Positions 37,341 to 47,113 of a stretch of DNA of 64,000 bases are shown in pieces. The stretch spans positions 1,798,001-1,862,000 of the forward strand of contig NZ_CP107834.1 in assembly GCF_036346595.1 (NCBI RefSeq). The letters run 5' to 3'. Source of the stretch: Streptomyces sp. NBC_00525. Its GTDB lineage: Bacteria > Actinomycetota > Actinomycetes > Streptomycetales > Streptomycetaceae. Below the pieces are notes generated by a model. It made no database searches and was not told the origin of the DNA. It saw nothing but the letters and a program-made list of their open reading frames with translations. The position numbers were made by a program, and so were the translations under genes. How positions within the stretch are numbered: position 1 is the first letter of the stretch; each line of letters starts with the position of its first letter.

Positions 37341-38153
37341 TTACCGAAGGTCCGATTTGTTGGGCAGCCGGTCCAGGCGCACCCCGAAGTGCTCGCGATA
37401 GGCGGCGAGCACCTCCGCGTCGTCGCCGAGCGGCGTCTCCAGGCGCCGGCCGCCCGCGGTGGTGCGCAGTGTGCGGCCGGTGAGCGTGATCCGGCCGTCG
37501 TCCGTGCAGCGCGAGCAGACCGGGGCGCGGGTGAAGTGGGAGTCGGGCGAGGTGCGGTGGTACCAGGCGCCGGCCCGGAAGTCGGCGAGCGTTCTGGGCC
37601 GCGGCTCGACGCGGAGCCGGGGCGCGCCGTCGCACAGCACGTCGAGGTCCCCGGAGCCGGCATCGGCCCCGGTCGTGACGGGCGCGATCCGGAAGGTGCC
37701 GGCGGGGTCCCTCTGGTCGGCGCGGTCGTCGAGCGCGAGGGGGCTGCGGGCATGGTCGCCGAAGCCGACGTCCGCGAGCCACGGCCCGGTCCCGTCCACC
37801 GTCTCCACCCGCAGCACCAGGTGGTCGTACGGGATGCCGAGCCGGCCGCCGTCGCCGTACACGCGGGCCTGGAGCAGGGTGACGCGGAAGCCGAGGGCCC
37901 GCAGCAGGGCGGCGAAGGCGCCGTTGAGTTCGTAGCAGAAGCCGCCGCGCCCGCGCGCCACGATCTTGTCGAGGAGCGCCGCCTCGTCCAGCACGATGTC
38001 CTCGCCGAGGTGGATCGAGAGGTTCTCGAACGGCACGGAGAGGAGGTGGCGCAGTTGCAGTTCGCGCAGCGCGGGTGCGTCGGGGCGTGCGGGCCGGTCG
38101 GCGCCGATGCGTTCCAGGTAGGCGTCCGCGGTGCGGGGCAGCTGGGGGTCCAT
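37341..38153 (-). CDS. nat: Arylamine N-acetyltransferase
   Basis: This 270-residue acetyl-CoA-dependent enzyme has the catalytic triad C73 (GRGGFCYELNG), H111 (IPYDHLVLRV) and D128 (WLADVGFGD), plus the N-terminal LRHLLSVPFENLSIHLG. It transfers acetyl groups to arylamines or hydrazines. Length is normal. It lies between the comEC minisatellite and the YceI-type gene, with 140-277 bp gaps, so it is probably transcribed alone. Confidence 0.94.
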   Translation of the reverse strand: MDPQLPRTADAYLERIGADRPARPDAPALRELQLRHLLSVPFENLSIHLGEDIVLDEAALLDKIVARGRGGFCYELNGAFAALLRALGFRVTLLQARVYGDGGRLGIPYDHLVLRVETVDGTGPWLADVGFGDHARSPLALDDRADQRDPAGTFRIAPVTTGADAGSGDLDVLCDGAPRLRVEPRPRTLADFRAGAWYHRTSPDSHFTRAPVCSRCTDDGRITLTGRTLRTTAGGRRLETPLGDDAEVLAAYREHFGVRLDRLPNKSDLR

Positions 38154-38250
38154 GTCCCCAGTCTCCGCCGCGGCCCCACGGCGGCACCATGCGTCACTGG
38201 TCCTAGGTCCGGCGACGGTGTCATGGGCGTGGCTGGCCGGGATGGCGAGG

Positions 38251-38430
38251 GTGTCGGAGCGGGGTGGCGGGGTGTGGCGGCGAGCTGGGGTGTCGGGGCG
38301 GAGGGGCGGGGTGTGGCAGCGAGCTGGGGTGTCGGGGCGGACGGGCGGGGTGTGGCAGCGAGCTGAGGTGTCGGGGCGGACGGGCGGGGTGTGGCGGCGA
38401 GCTGAGGTGTCGGGGTGAGGTGGCGGGCCG
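38251..38430. repeat. 39-bp minisatellite adjoining the comEC stop
   Basis: Four full 39-bp units begin at 38251, 38290, 38329 and 38368 (GTGTCGGGGCGGACGGGCGG then GGTGTGGCAGCGAGCTGAG, with a few substitutions), followed by a partial fifth to 38430. The unit is a multiple of three. On the minus strand it reads as repeats of PTPQLAATPRPSA, opening with an ATG that overlaps the comEC stop (ATGA at 38434-38431). I see no independent support for translation. Confidence 0.9.
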
Positions 38431-41088
38431 TCATGAGCTTCCCACCGCCCGGAGTTCGCGGCCCTCGCCGGTGACCGCGATGGCGCCGGCCCTGTCGGTG
38501 CGCAGCACCACCGCCCCCTCGCCCGTGAGCGCCCGGACCGTCCGGGGCGCCGGATGGCCGTACGGGTTGTCGCGCCCCACGCTCACCAGCGCGAACCGGG
38601 GGCGCAGGGCCCGCAGCAGGGCGTCGTCCTGGTGGGCGGAGCCGTGGTGGGCGACCTTGAGCACATCCACCGGCGGCAGCCCCGGACGGCTGCGCAGCAA
38701 CGCCCGTTGGGCGGGCGGTTCCAGGTCGCCGGGGAGCAGCAGCGTGAGCCCGCCGGCCCGTACGAGGAGGGTCACGCTGGCGTCGTTCGGGTCCTGCGGT
38801 ACCGGACCGGCCGCCGGGCCCGCCCCGGCCCCGCCCGGAGGCCACAGCACCTGCCAGGCGAGCGGCCCGATCCGCCGCCGCGCACCGGGGACGGCCCGCA
38901 GCACGGGGACCCGGGCCCGCGCCGCCGTCCGCCGGACGAACGCGGCCTGCTCCGGCGGCTCGTCCAGGCTCGTCGTCCGGATCTCGCCCACCGCGCGCCC
39001 CCGCAGCACACCGGGCAGGCCGCGCACATGGTCGGCGTGGAAGTGGGTGAGCAGCAGCAACGGCACACGACTGACGCCCAGTTCGCGCAGGCACCGGTCG
39101 GCGAGCCGGGGATCGGGGCCGGCGTCGACGACCACTCCGGCGCCTCGGCCCGCCGCGAGCACGAGGGCGTCGCCCTGTCCGACGTCGCACATGGCGAACC
39201 TCCAGCCGGGCGGCGGCCATCCGGTCAGCACGCGGGTCAGCGGCACCGGCCGGAGCACGGCGAGCACCAGGAGCAGCGCGGCGGCCGCGCAGGCCCAGGG
39301 CCGGCGGCCCATCCACCGCACGGCCGGCACCAGGACCAGGACGAGGGCGGCCAGCAGCACCGCCCCGGCCGGGCCGCCGGGCCAGTCGGTCTCCGCTCCG
39401 GGGAACGACGCCCCGGTCCTGGCCACCGAGGCGATCCACCCGGCCGGCCATCCCGCGACCCCGGCCACCAGGACGGCCACCGGCATCGCCACCGGCGCCA
39501 GGGCCAGCGCGGCGAATCCGAGGACGGTGGCCGGTGCCACGGCGAACTCGGCCAGCAGGTTGCACGGGATCGCCACCAGGCTCACCCGCGAGGCGAGCAG
39601 CACCACCACGGGCGAGCACACCGCCTGTGCCGCTGCGGCGGCGGCCAGCGCCTCGGCCAGTCGCGGCGGCACCCGGCGCCGGCGCAGCGCGTCGGCCCAG
39701 CGCGGGGCGAGGGTCAGCAGGGCGCCGGTGGCCAGCACCGACAGGACGAAGCCGTAACTGCGCGCCAGCCACGGGTCGTAGAGCACGAGCAGCAGTACGG
39801 CGGCGCACAGGGCGGGGATCAGTGTCCGGCGCCGCCCGGTGCCGATGGCGAGCAGGGTGATCAGCCCGCACGCGGCGGCCCGCAGCACGCTCGGTTCGGG
39901 CCGGCAGACGAGGACGAACGCGAGTGTGAGCGCGCCGCCGAGCAGCGCGGTCGTCCGCAGGGAGATCCCGAGCCGGGGCGCCAGTCCTCCGCGCTCGGTG
40001 CGCAGCGCCCTGCCGGGTGGTCCGATGAGCAGGACGAGCAGAATTCCGAGGTTCGATCCTGATACGGCGAGAACGTGGGTGAGGTCGGTGGCCCGGAAGG
40101 CTTCGTGCAGCTCCGGGGTGACCCGTGCGGTGTCGCCGACGACCAGTCCGGGCAGCAGGGCCCGTGCGTCGGGGGGCAGTCCGTCCGTGGCTTCCCGCAG
40201 TCCGGCGCGCAGCCGTCCCGCCGTGCGCTGGAGGAGGCTGGGCGGGCCGGTGACCTTCGGCGGGGTCTTGGCGTCGGGCCGCAGGACGGCGGCGCTCCGC
40301 TCGCCCCGGTGCAGCGGTGGCGCCAGCCGTCCTTCGATCCGCAGCCGGGTGGAGGGGAGCAGCCGCTGCCACTGGGCCGCCGCGCCTCCCGGCGGGACGA
40401 TGACCAGCACCGGCGTCCGCAGCCGTACGACGGTGCCGTCGCGGCGTGTGAGGCGGTCGACCTCCGCGTCCAGGAGCAGCGAGGCGGGCACGCTGCGGTC
40501 GCCGCGCACCCGTGGGTAGGTGCGCCGGGCGTCGGAGGTGAGGGTGATCTCCGCCTCGATACGGGCGAACTCGCGGGCCAGTTCCGGCACCGGGCCTGCG
40601 CGTACGCCGGCGCCGTGCAGTCCGGCGGACGCCACCCCGGCGGCGGCGCAGAGCAGCACCGCGGCGGCGGCCGTGGCACTCAGCCGGCGCCGGACGCGGG
40701 CGCCCGTGCGGGGGCGTCGCAGGCTCACCGCGAGAAGGATCATCGCCGCCACCAGGCAGAGCGCCGCCCCTGCCGCCGCCCAGTGCCCCGGAGCGCCCAC
40801 CGCGAGCCCGGCCCCGGCCCAGGCCGCCGCTGCGGGCGCGAGCAGGCGGAGGTCGGCGGGGCCCTCCTGACGGGGGTCGGAAAGCCCCAGTCGCTTGCCG
40901 GACGCCGCGTGAATGTCCGGCCCGTGGATGGCCGGCTCGCGGCTGGCCGGCTCGCGGCTGGCCGGCTCGTGGATGGCCGACCCATCGGTGTCCGGCCTGC
41001 CGATGTCCGTACCGGCGGCTCCGGGCGCGCCGGCCGGCCCGTCAACGTCCGCGCCCGTGCCGCCGGGTGCCCCGGTCCGCGTGTTCAC
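38431..41088 (-). CDS. comEC: ComEC/Rec2 competence-type DNA channel
   Basis: This 885-residue membrane protein has an N-terminal soluble region of about 60 residues with REPAS repeats and DUF4131-like helices, then the competence domain with VLAVSGSNLGILLVLLIG and multiple helices. A C-terminal metallo-beta-lactamase-like domain (about 640-885) carries VGQGDALVL, LLTHFHADHVRGLPGVL and VLKVAHHGSAHQD. ComEC carries single-stranded DNA across the membrane; the C-terminal domain may act as a nuclease. The GTG at 41088 overlaps the comEA stop (GTGA), fixing the start. Confidence 0.93.
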   Translation of the reverse strand: MNTRTGAPGGTGADVDGPAGAPGAAGTDIGRPDTDGSAIHEPASREPASREPAIHGPDIHAASGKRLGLSDPRQEGPADLRLLAPAAAAWAGAGLAVGAPGHWAAAGAALCLVAAMILLAVSLRRPRTGARVRRRLSATAAAAVLLCAAAGVASAGLHGAGVRAGPVPELAREFARIEAEITLTSDARRTYPRVRGDRSVPASLLLDAEVDRLTRRDGTVVRLRTPVLVIVPPGGAAAQWQRLLPSTRLRIEGRLAPPLHRGERSAAVLRPDAKTPPKVTGPPSLLQRTAGRLRAGLREATDGLPPDARALLPGLVVGDTARVTPELHEAFRATDLTHVLAVSGSNLGILLVLLIGPPGRALRTERGGLAPRLGISLRTTALLGGALTLAFVLVCRPEPSVLRAAACGLITLLAIGTGRRRTLIPALCAAVLLLVLYDPWLARSYGFVLSVLATGALLTLAPRWADALRRRRVPPRLAEALAAAAAAQAVCSPVVVLLASRVSLVAIPCNLLAEFAVAPATVLGFAALALAPVAMPVAVLVAGVAGWPAGWIASVARTGASFPGAETDWPGGPAGAVLLAALVLVLVPAVRWMGRRPWACAAAALLLVLAVLRPVPLTRVLTGWPPPGWRFAMCDVGQGDALVLAAGRGAGVVVDAGPDPRLADRCLRELGVSRVPLLLLTHFHADHVRGLPGVLRGRAVGEIRTTSLDEPPEQAAFVRRTAARARVPVLRAVPGARRRIGPLAWQVLWPPGGAGAGPAAGPVPQDPNDASVTLLVRAGGLTLLLPGDLEPPAQRALLRSRPGLPPVDVLKVAHHGSAHQDDALLRALRPRFALVSVGRDNPYGHPAPRTVRALTGEGAVVLRTDRAGAIAVTGEGRELRAVGSS

Positions 41089-42170
41089 GGCCGCACCAGC
41101 GGGTGCAGGTCCGCGAATCGGCGCGCACCGATCCCCGTCACTTCGCGGAGTTCGTCGACGGACCGGAAGCCGCCGTGCTGGGTGCGGTAGTCGAGGATGT
41201 GCCGGGCGAGGACGGGGCCGACGCCCGGAAGCCCCTCCAACTGCTCGGCCGTCGCGGTGTTCAGGCTCACCGGTCCGGCGGCGCCCCCGGCGGACGCGGG
41301 GCCGGTGGCGCCCGCGGCGGGGGCCGGAGGGGCGCCGACCACGATCTGTTCGCCGTCCACGAGCACCCGCGCCCGGTTGAGCCCCGCCAGGTCCGTGCCG
41401 GGCCGGGCCCCGCCCGCCGCCTTCAGCGCGTCGTCCACCCGTGATCCGGAGGGCAGTCGGCGCAGCCCCGGGCTGCGCACCTTCCCGCTCACGTCCACCA
41501 CGATCGGGCCGCCCGGCCCGGCGACGGGCGCGGCACCGGGCGCCGGCTCGGGCCGCCCCGCGCCGCCGTCCGGGGTCGGCTCCGCCTCCTCCGGGTCCGG
41601 GGCGTGCACCGCCTCGCCGACCGTGTCCGGAGCCCGTACGCCCTCGGGCCGGGCCGACCGGAAGTGCATCCCGGCGAACACGGCGGCGGCCACCAGGACC
41701 ACGGCGAGCGCGGCGAGGGTCTTCGGTTCGAGGCCGCATCGGAGCTGCACCCACATCGGCAGCCTTTCCCGCACCGCGAACGCGGCCGCCGCCCATCGCC
41801 CCACGGGAGCCCCGGCCGCAGCAGAGCCCGGAGCCGGCGCGGGAGGCGGGGCGGGCTCCCCGGCCGGGGGCGGCCCCGAAAGCCCGCCCGGAGCGGACAC
41901 CGGCTCGGCCGGCACCGTCCCCGCGTCCCCGGCCCCGGACTCCGGCCCCGTCCCCGGCCGCGCGCCGCGCCCGCCGTAGCCGCCCGCCATGAGCGCATCG
42001 GCCCGGCTGCGGGCCGCCGCCACCGCTTCGGCGCGGTCCGCGGTGCGCCGCCTCCGGCCCGTTCCCGGGCGCGCCGTCGCGCGGAAGCGGCCGTCGGAGG
42101 CCGGGTCGCGTCCGGGGCCGGCACCCGGTCCGCCGGGTCCGCTGGTTGCACGATGTGATCGGGAAGCCAT
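41085..42170 (-). CDS. comEA: ComEA-like DNA-binding protein
   Basis: This 361-residue protein has a long Pro/Ala/Arg-rich cytoplasmic N terminus (1-150), one membrane helix (LAALAVVLVAAAVFAGMHF, about 152-170), an SLBB domain (IVVDVSGKVRSPGLRRLPSGSRVDDALKAAGGA...) and a C-terminal helix-hairpin-helix pair (VSLNTATAEQLEGLPGVGPVLARHILDYR...) typical of ComEA. It should bind DNA outside the membrane and feed it to ComEC. The N-terminal extension is unusually long. Confidence 0.92.
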   Translation of the reverse strand: MASRSHRATSGPGGPGAGPGRDPASDGRFRATARPGTGRRRRTADRAEAVAAARSRADALMAGGYGGRGARPGTGPESGAGDAGTVPAEPVSAPGGLSGPPPAGEPAPPPAPAPGSAAAGAPVGRWAAAAFAVRERLPMWVQLRCGLEPKTLAALAVVLVAAAVFAGMHFRSARPEGVRAPDTVGEAVHAPDPEEAEPTPDGGAGRPEPAPGAAPVAGPGGPIVVDVSGKVRSPGLRRLPSGSRVDDALKAAGGARPGTDLAGLNRARVLVDGEQIVVGAPPAPAAGATGPASAGGAAGPVSLNTATAEQLEGLPGVGPVLARHILDYRTQHGGFRSVDELREVTGIGARRFADLHPLVRP

Positions 42171-42325
42171 ACGGGCGACGCTAGGTAGTTACGCCAAATC
42201 CCGCTGAGCGCACCCGATTTCGGTGGACGGCCGACTGAATGTGGATAACTCCCCCACTCCGGAGGGTGACCGGCCGCCGCCGAATCCGCACCGGGCCGCC
42301 CCGGCCCCTCCCCCGCCCCGCCGTA

Positions 42326-43171
42326 TCAGCGCGGCGAGACCACCGCGCCCAGCAGCCCCGGCCCCGTGTGGGCGCCGATCACCGCGCCCACCTCGCTGAC
42401 ATGCAGGTCCACCAGCCCCGGCACACGCTCCCGCAGCCGCTCGGCGAGACGTTCCGCCCGCTCCGGGGCCGCCAGGTGATGCACCGCGATGTCCACACTG
42501 CCGCCGCCCGCGTGCTCGGCGACGATCTCCTCCAGCCGGGCGATGGCCTTCGACGCCGTCCGCACCTTCTCCAGCAGTTCGATCCGGCCGCCGTCCAGCT
42601 GGAGCAGCGGCTTGACCGCGAGGGCCGATCCGAGGAGGGCCTGTGCCGCGCCGATCCGGCCGCCCCTGCGCAGATAGTCCAGGGTGTCCACGTAGAAGTA
42701 GGCGGAGGTTCCCGAGGCACGCTTCTCGGCCGCCGCGACCGCCTCGTCCAGGCTTCCGCCCGTCTCCGCCGTCTCGGCTGCCGACAGGGCGCAGAAGCCG
42801 AGGGCCATCGCGACCATCCCGGTGTCCACCACCCGCACCGGCACCGGGGCGTCCTTCGCGGCGAGCAGCGCCGCGTCGTACGTACCGGAGAACTCCGCGG
42901 ACAGGTGGAGCGAGACGATGCCGCTCGCACCGGCCTCGGCCGCGGCCCGGTAGGTGGCGGCGAAGACCTCGGGGCTGGGCCGGGAGGTCGTCACGGGGCG
43001 CCGCTTCTGGAGGGCCAGGGCCAGGGAGCGCGCCGAGATCTCGGTGCCCTCCTCCAGGGCCTGGTCGCCCAGGACCACGGTGAGCGGTACCGCGGTGATG
43101 CCGTGCCGCCGCATCGCGTCGGGTGGCAGGTAGGCCGTTGAATCGGTGACGATCGCGACATGGCGGGACAT
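42326..43171 (-). CDS. DegV family protein
   Basis: This 281-residue EDD-fold protein binds fatty acids in known members. It shows VAIVTDSTAYLPPD at the N terminus, TSRPSPEVFAATYRAAAEAGASGIVSLHLSAEFSGTYDAAL, VVDTGMVAMALGF and RRGGRIGAAQALLGSALAVKPLLQL, all family hallmarks. In Firmicutes DegV-like FakB supplies fatty acids to FakA; no FakA homologue is seen here. The ATG at 43171 is well supported. Confidence 0.94.
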   Translation of the reverse strand: MSRHVAIVTDSTAYLPPDAMRRHGITAVPLTVVLGDQALEEGTEISARSLALALQKRRPVTTSRPSPEVFAATYRAAAEAGASGIVSLHLSAEFSGTYDAALLAAKDAPVPVRVVDTGMVAMALGFCALSAAETAETGGSLDEAVAAAEKRASGTSAYFYVDTLDYLRRGGRIGAAQALLGSALAVKPLLQLDGGRIELLEKVRTASKAIARLEEIVAEHAGGGSVDIAVHHLAAPERAERLAERLRERVPGLVDLHVSEVGAVIGAHTGPGLLGAVVSPR

Positions 43172-43236
43172 GAGCGGGAGGTTACCCGCAGGGGCGGGCC
43201 GTCGGCATTCCGCCCCCGCGCGTCCTGCGCCGGCGG

Positions 43237-43965
43237 TCAGTTGGAGGTCTCGGGCCTGGCCCTCTTCTGCCAGGGGTAGGTGGTGTTCTGCCGGGGGTCC
43301 CGGGCCGTGAGGGCCTCCGGCGACGCCTGCCGGTCGTGCCGCGGCGCCTGCCGGTCGCGCTCACCGGGTGCGGGCGCCGCCTCCGGCTGCGGTGTCGGCG
43401 CCGCCGCGGGCTCCTGCGCGGTGGTGGCCCAGTGGCGCAGGGCGCCGGCCTCCAGGTCGATCTGGGCGTTCAGCGTGGACAGGTCGTCGTCCGCGAACTT
43501 ACGGGCCCGGTCCCTGGCGGCCCAGCGCAGCGCGTCGGCGGAGCCGGTGACCTGCGCGGTGCGCTCCTTGAGGCCGGGCAGCCGGGAGGTCACCGTCGCC
43601 TTGTCGGGCTCGTGCTCCAGCGCCTTGAGCTCGGCGTCCAGTTCGTGGCCGTGGACGCTCAGCCGGTCGAACAGGCTGAGGGACTCGGCGAGCGACGCGT
43701 CCTCGGCCACACCGGCCCGGAGCGCGTCCTGTGTGGCGCGCATCGACGTACGCAGCGAGAGGCGCAGCTGCGCCAGTTCGCCGCCGACGCCCAGCTGTCC
43801 GTAGCTCTTCGCACGCAGGGTGGTGTCCTCCACCGTGCGGCGGGCCTGTGTGATCGTCCGGTCCACGCCGCGCCTGGCCGCGCCGACGACCTTGACCGTC
43901 GCGTAGACGCCGAGGGCCATGAAGGCGACGACGAGCAGCCCCAGGATCAGGATCACGGCTTCCAT
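43237..43965 (-). CDS. Membrane-anchored coiled-coil hypothetical protein
   Basis: This 242-residue protein starts MEAVILILGLLVVAFMALGVYATVKVV, one membrane helix. It is followed by about 150 residues of charged heptad-like helix (RRTVEDTTLRAKSYGQL ... ELDAELKALEHEPDKATV) and a Pro/Gln/Arg-rich tail. GAGGGG precedes the ATG at 43965; a longer reading frame to 44064 is poorly supported. No known domain was recognised. It may link the membrane to a cytoplasmic partner. Confidence 0.72.
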   Translation of the reverse strand: MEAVILILGLLVVAFMALGVYATVKVVGAARRGVDRTITQARRTVEDTTLRAKSYGQLGVGGELAQLRLSLRTSMRATQDALRAGVAEDASLAESLSLFDRLSVHGHELDAELKALEHEPDKATVTSRLPGLKERTAQVTGSADALRWAARDRARKFADDDLSTLNAQIDLEAGALRHWATTAQEPAAAPTPQPEAAPAPGERDRQAPRHDRQASPEALTARDPRQNTTYPWQKRARPETSN

Positions 43966-44030
43966 GAGCGCCCCTCGGTGGTGTGACGGCCTCCGGCACC
44001 CGTGCGCCGGTCCCCTCCACCGTAAACGGA

Positions 44031-44073
44031 ACGGGCAGGCCGCGGGTTCCGATGGAACCCCCAACCTGCCCGT
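44031..44073 (-). terminator. leuS terminator hairpin
   Basis: ACGGGCAGG (44031-44039) pairs with CCTGCCCGT (44065-44073), with an inner GGGTTCC/GGAACCC stem around GAT. It lies 29 bp beyond the leuS stop. Confidence 0.7.
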
Positions 44074-44101
44074 AGGGGAAAGCCCTCACCCGCAGAAAGT
44101 C

Positions 44102-46975
44102 CTAGGCGGGAACGATGTTGACCAGCTTCGGGGCGCGGACGATCACCTTGCGGATGCCGGCCCCGCCCAGCGCGGCGACGACCGCCGGGTCGGCCAGTGC
44201 CTGGGCCTCCAGGTCGGCGTCCGTGATCGACGGGGAGATCTCCAGGCGCGCCTTGACCTTGCCCTTCACCTGCACGACGCAGGTGACGGTCTCGTCCACG
44301 ACGTACGCCGGGTCGGCCACCGGGAAGTCCTGGTGGACGACGGACTCCGTGTGGCCCAGGCGGTGCCACAGCTCCTCGGCGATGTGCGGGGCCAGCGGCG
44401 CCACCAGCAGCACCAGGGCCTCGGCGACCGAGCGGGGCAGCGGGCCGCCCGCCTTGGTCAGGTGGTTGTTCAGCTCGGTGACCTTGGCGATCGCCGTGTT
44501 GAACCGCATGCCGGCCATGTCGCCGCCGACGCCGTCGATCGCCTTGTGCAGGGCGCGCAGCGTCTCCTCGCCGGGCTCGGTGTCCACGACGGTGACCTGG
44601 CCGGTCTCCTCGTCGACGATGTTGCGCCACAGCCGCTGCAGCAGCCGGTACTGGCCGACGACCGCGCGCGTGTCCCAGGGGCGCGAGACATCCAGCGGGC
44701 CCATCGCCATCTCGTACAGGCGCAGCGTGTCCGCGCCGAACTCGGCGCAGATCTCGTCGGGCGTGACGGCGTTCTTCAGGGACTTGCCCATCTTGCCCAG
44801 GACTCGGGAGACCTTCTCGCCCTGGTGGTAGTACGCCCCGTCGCGCTCCTCGACCTCGGCGGCCGGGACCGCGATGCCGCGGCTGTCCCGGTAGACGAAG
44901 GCCTGGATCATGCCCTGGTTGAACAGCTTGTGGAACGGCTCGGCGGAGGAGATGTGGCCCAGGTCGTGCAGCACCTTGGACCAGAAGCGGGCGTACAGCA
45001 GGTGCAGCACGGCGTGCTCGGCACCGCCCACGTACAGGTCCACGCCCCCGGTCGGCTGACCCTCGCGCGGGCCCATCCAGTACTCCTCGATCGCCGGGTC
45101 GACCAGCTTCTCGGAGTTGTTCGGGTCCAGGTAGCGCAGCTCGTACCAGCAGGAACCGGCCCAGTTGGGCATGGTGTTGGTCTCGCGGCGGTACTTACGC
45201 GGACCGGAGCCGTCGCCCAGGTCCAGCGTGACGTGGACCCAGTCCTCGTTGCGGGACAGCGGGGTCTCGGGCTGGGTGTCGGCGTCGTCCGGGTCGAAGG
45301 TGCGCGGCGAGTAGTCGTCGACCTCGGGCAGCTCCAGCGGCAGCATCGACTCGGGCAGCGGGTGGGCGATGCCCTCCTCGTCGTACACGATCGGGAAGGG
45401 CTCGCCCCAGTAGCGCTGGCGGCTGAACAGCCAGTCCCGCAGCCGGAAGTTGACGGTGCCCTCGCCGACGCCGCGCTCCTTCAGCCACTCGGTGATGCGG
45501 GCCTTGGCGTCGGTGACGCCCAGGCCGTTCAGCGAGATCTCGTCGTTGGCGGAGTTGACCAGCTTCGCGTCGTACGAGGCGAAGGCGTCCTCCCACGTGG
45601 AGGCGTCCGTGCCGCGGTCGTCGGACGGCTCGACGACACAGCGCACCGGCAGCTCGAAGGCGCGCGCGAAGGCGAAGTCACGGGCGTCGTGCGCGGGTAC
45701 GGCCATGATCGCGCCGGTGCCGTAGCCCATCAGCACGTAGTCGGCGATGAAGACGGGGATCTGCTCGCCGCTGACCGGGTTGGTGGCGTACGCGCCGGTG
45801 AAGACGCCGGTCTTGTCCTTGGCCTCGGCCTGCCGCTCGACGTCGGACTTGGCCGCCGCCTGCTTGCGGTACGCGGTGACCGCCTCGGCCGGGGAGGCGT
45901 GGCCGCCCGTCCAGACCGGGTGGGTTCCCTCGGGCCAGGCGGCGGGGATGATCCGCTCGACCAGCTCGTGCTCCGGCGCCAGCACCATGTAGGTGGCGCC
46001 GAACAGCGTGTCCTGGCGGGTGGTGAAGACGGTGACGCTGCCCGCCCCGTCCACCGGGAAGTCGACGCGCGCACCCTCGGAGCGGCCGATCCAGTTGCGC
46101 TGCTGCAGCTTGATCGCCTCGGGCCAGTCCAGCCCGTCCAGGTCGTTCAGCAGCCGGTCGGCGTAGGCGGTGATGCGCATGTTCCACTGGCGCAGCTTGG
46201 CCTTGAAGACGGGGAAGTTGCCGCGCTCGGAGCGGCCGTCGGCGGTGACCTCCTCGTTGGCCAGGACGGTGCCCAGGCCGGGCGACCAGTTGACCGGCGC
46301 GTCGGAGGCGTAGGCCAGGCGGTACCCGCCCAGGACGTCGGCGCGCTCGGCGGCGCTCAGGGCGCTCCAGTCACGGCCGTCCGGCGTCGCGCGCTCGCCG
46401 CTCTCGAACTGGGCGACCAGCTCGGCGATCGGCCGGGCCCGGTCCGCCTCGGTGTCGTACCAGGCGTTGAAGATCTGCAGGAAGATCCACTGGGTCCACT
46501 TGTAGTACTCGGACTCGATCGTGGCGAACGAGCGGCGCTTGTCGTGGCCCAGGCCCAGCCGGCGCAGCTGCGCCTTCATGTTCCCGATGTTGGCCTCGGT
46601 GGAGATCCGCGGATGCGTGCCCGTCTGCACGGCGTACTGCTCGGCGGGCAGGCCGAAGGCGTCGAAGCCCAGGGTGTGCAGGACGTTGTGCCCGGTCATC
46701 CGCTGGTGGCGGGCGAACACGTCGGTGGCGATGTATCCCAGCGGGTGGCCGACGTGCAGCCCCGCACCCGAGGGGTAGGGGAACATGTCCATGATGAACC
46801 GCTTGGGCTTGGCGGCCAGCTCGGGGTCGCCCGCCAGGTCACCGGTCGGGTTGGGTGCCTCGTACGTGCCCTCGGCGTCCCAGAAGTCCTGCCAGCGTGC
46901 CTCGATGTCGGCGGCCATCGCTGCCGTGTAGCGGTGCGGCGCAGCAGAGTCGGCTGCGGAATTCGTCTCGCTCAT
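44102..46975 (-). CDS. leuS: Leucyl-tRNA synthetase
   Basis: This 957-residue class I synthetase has the HIGH-type motif in [16 protein letters not shown] near residue 73, the CP1 editing domain in the middle (with [26 protein letters not shown]), the KMSKS-type loop as [10 protein letters not shown], and the anticodon-binding region near the C terminus. I start at ATG 46975 ([10 protein letters not shown]), nine codons inside an alternative ATG at 47002. Control is probably by the leucine-rich leader and intrinsic terminator at 47044-47152. Confidence 0.97.
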   Translation of the reverse strand: MSETNSAADSAAPHRYTAAMAADIEARWQDFWDAEGTYEAPNPTGDLAGDPELAAKPKRFIMDMFPYPSGAGLHVGHPLGYIATDVFARHQRMTGHNVLHTLGFDAFGLPAEQYAVQTGTHPRISTEANIGNMKAQLRRLGLGHDKRRSFATIESEYYKWTQWIFLQIFNAWYDTEADRARPIAELVAQFESGERATPDGRDWSALSAAERADVLGGYRLAYASDAPVNWSPGLGTVLANEEVTADGRSERGNFPVFKAKLRQWNMRITAYADRLLNDLDGLDWPEAIKLQQRNWIGRSEGARVDFPVDGAGSVTVFTTRQDTLFGATYMVLAPEHELVERIIPAAWPEGTHPVWTGGHASPAEAVTAYRKQAAAKSDVERQAEAKDKTGVFTGAYATNPVSGEQIPVFIADYVLMGYGTGAIMAVPAHDARDFAFARAFELPVRCVVEPSDDRGTDASTWEDAFASYDAKLVNSANDEISLNGLGVTDAKARITEWLKERGVGEGTVNFRLRDWLFSRQRYWGEPFPIVYDEEGIAHPLPESMLPLELPEVDDYSPRTFDPDDADTQPETPLSRNEDWVHVTLDLGDGSGPRKYRRETNTMPNWAGSCWYELRYLDPNNSEKLVDPAIEEYWMGPREGQPTGGVDLYVGGAEHAVLHLLYARFWSKVLHDLGHISSAEPFHKLFNQGMIQAFVYRDSRGIAVPAAEVEERDGAYYHQGEKVSRVLGKMGKSLKNAVTPDEICAEFGADTLRLYEMAMGPLDVSRPWDTRAVVGQYRLLQRLWRNIVDEETGQVTVVDTEPGEETLRALHKAIDGVGGDMAGMRFNTAIAKVTELNNHLTKAGGPLPRSVAEALVLLVAPLAPHIAEELWHRLGHTESVVHQDFPVADPAYVVDETVTCVVQVKGKVKARLEISPSITDADLEAQALADPAVVAALGGAGIRKVIVRAPKLVNIVPA

Positions 46976-47043
46976 GATCCTCAAAGCTCCATTGGTCGTC
47001 ATCTGCCGGCATCCACGTCCACGGACGTACGTCCTTGGGAAAC

Positions 47044-47068
47044 GAAAAATCCCCTCGCACAGGAGGGG
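47044..47068 (-). terminator. Intrinsic terminator of the leuS attenuator
   Basis: On the minus strand, CCCCTC (47068-47063) pairs with GAGGGG (47056-47051) around a six-base loop, directly followed by ATTTTTCG. This U tract is one of only two clear ones in the window. It sits 69 bp before the leuS start, so it must be conditional. Confidence 0.85.
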
Positions 47069-47113
47069 ACGCCGCGCTGATGCCGACCAGGCGTTCTCAC
47101 CGGTCGGGACTGG

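Noticed and set aside
38131..38418. Plus-strand ORF of 95 codons across the minisatellite
   Set aside because: It is made of the repeat itself and has no ribosome site or family resemblance.
36824..40372. Minus-strand ORF of 1182 codons including the 39-bp repeats
   Set aside because: It is out of frame with comEC, nat and the YceI-type gene, all of which have clear domains. Only the repeat portion after the comEC stop was kept, as a question.
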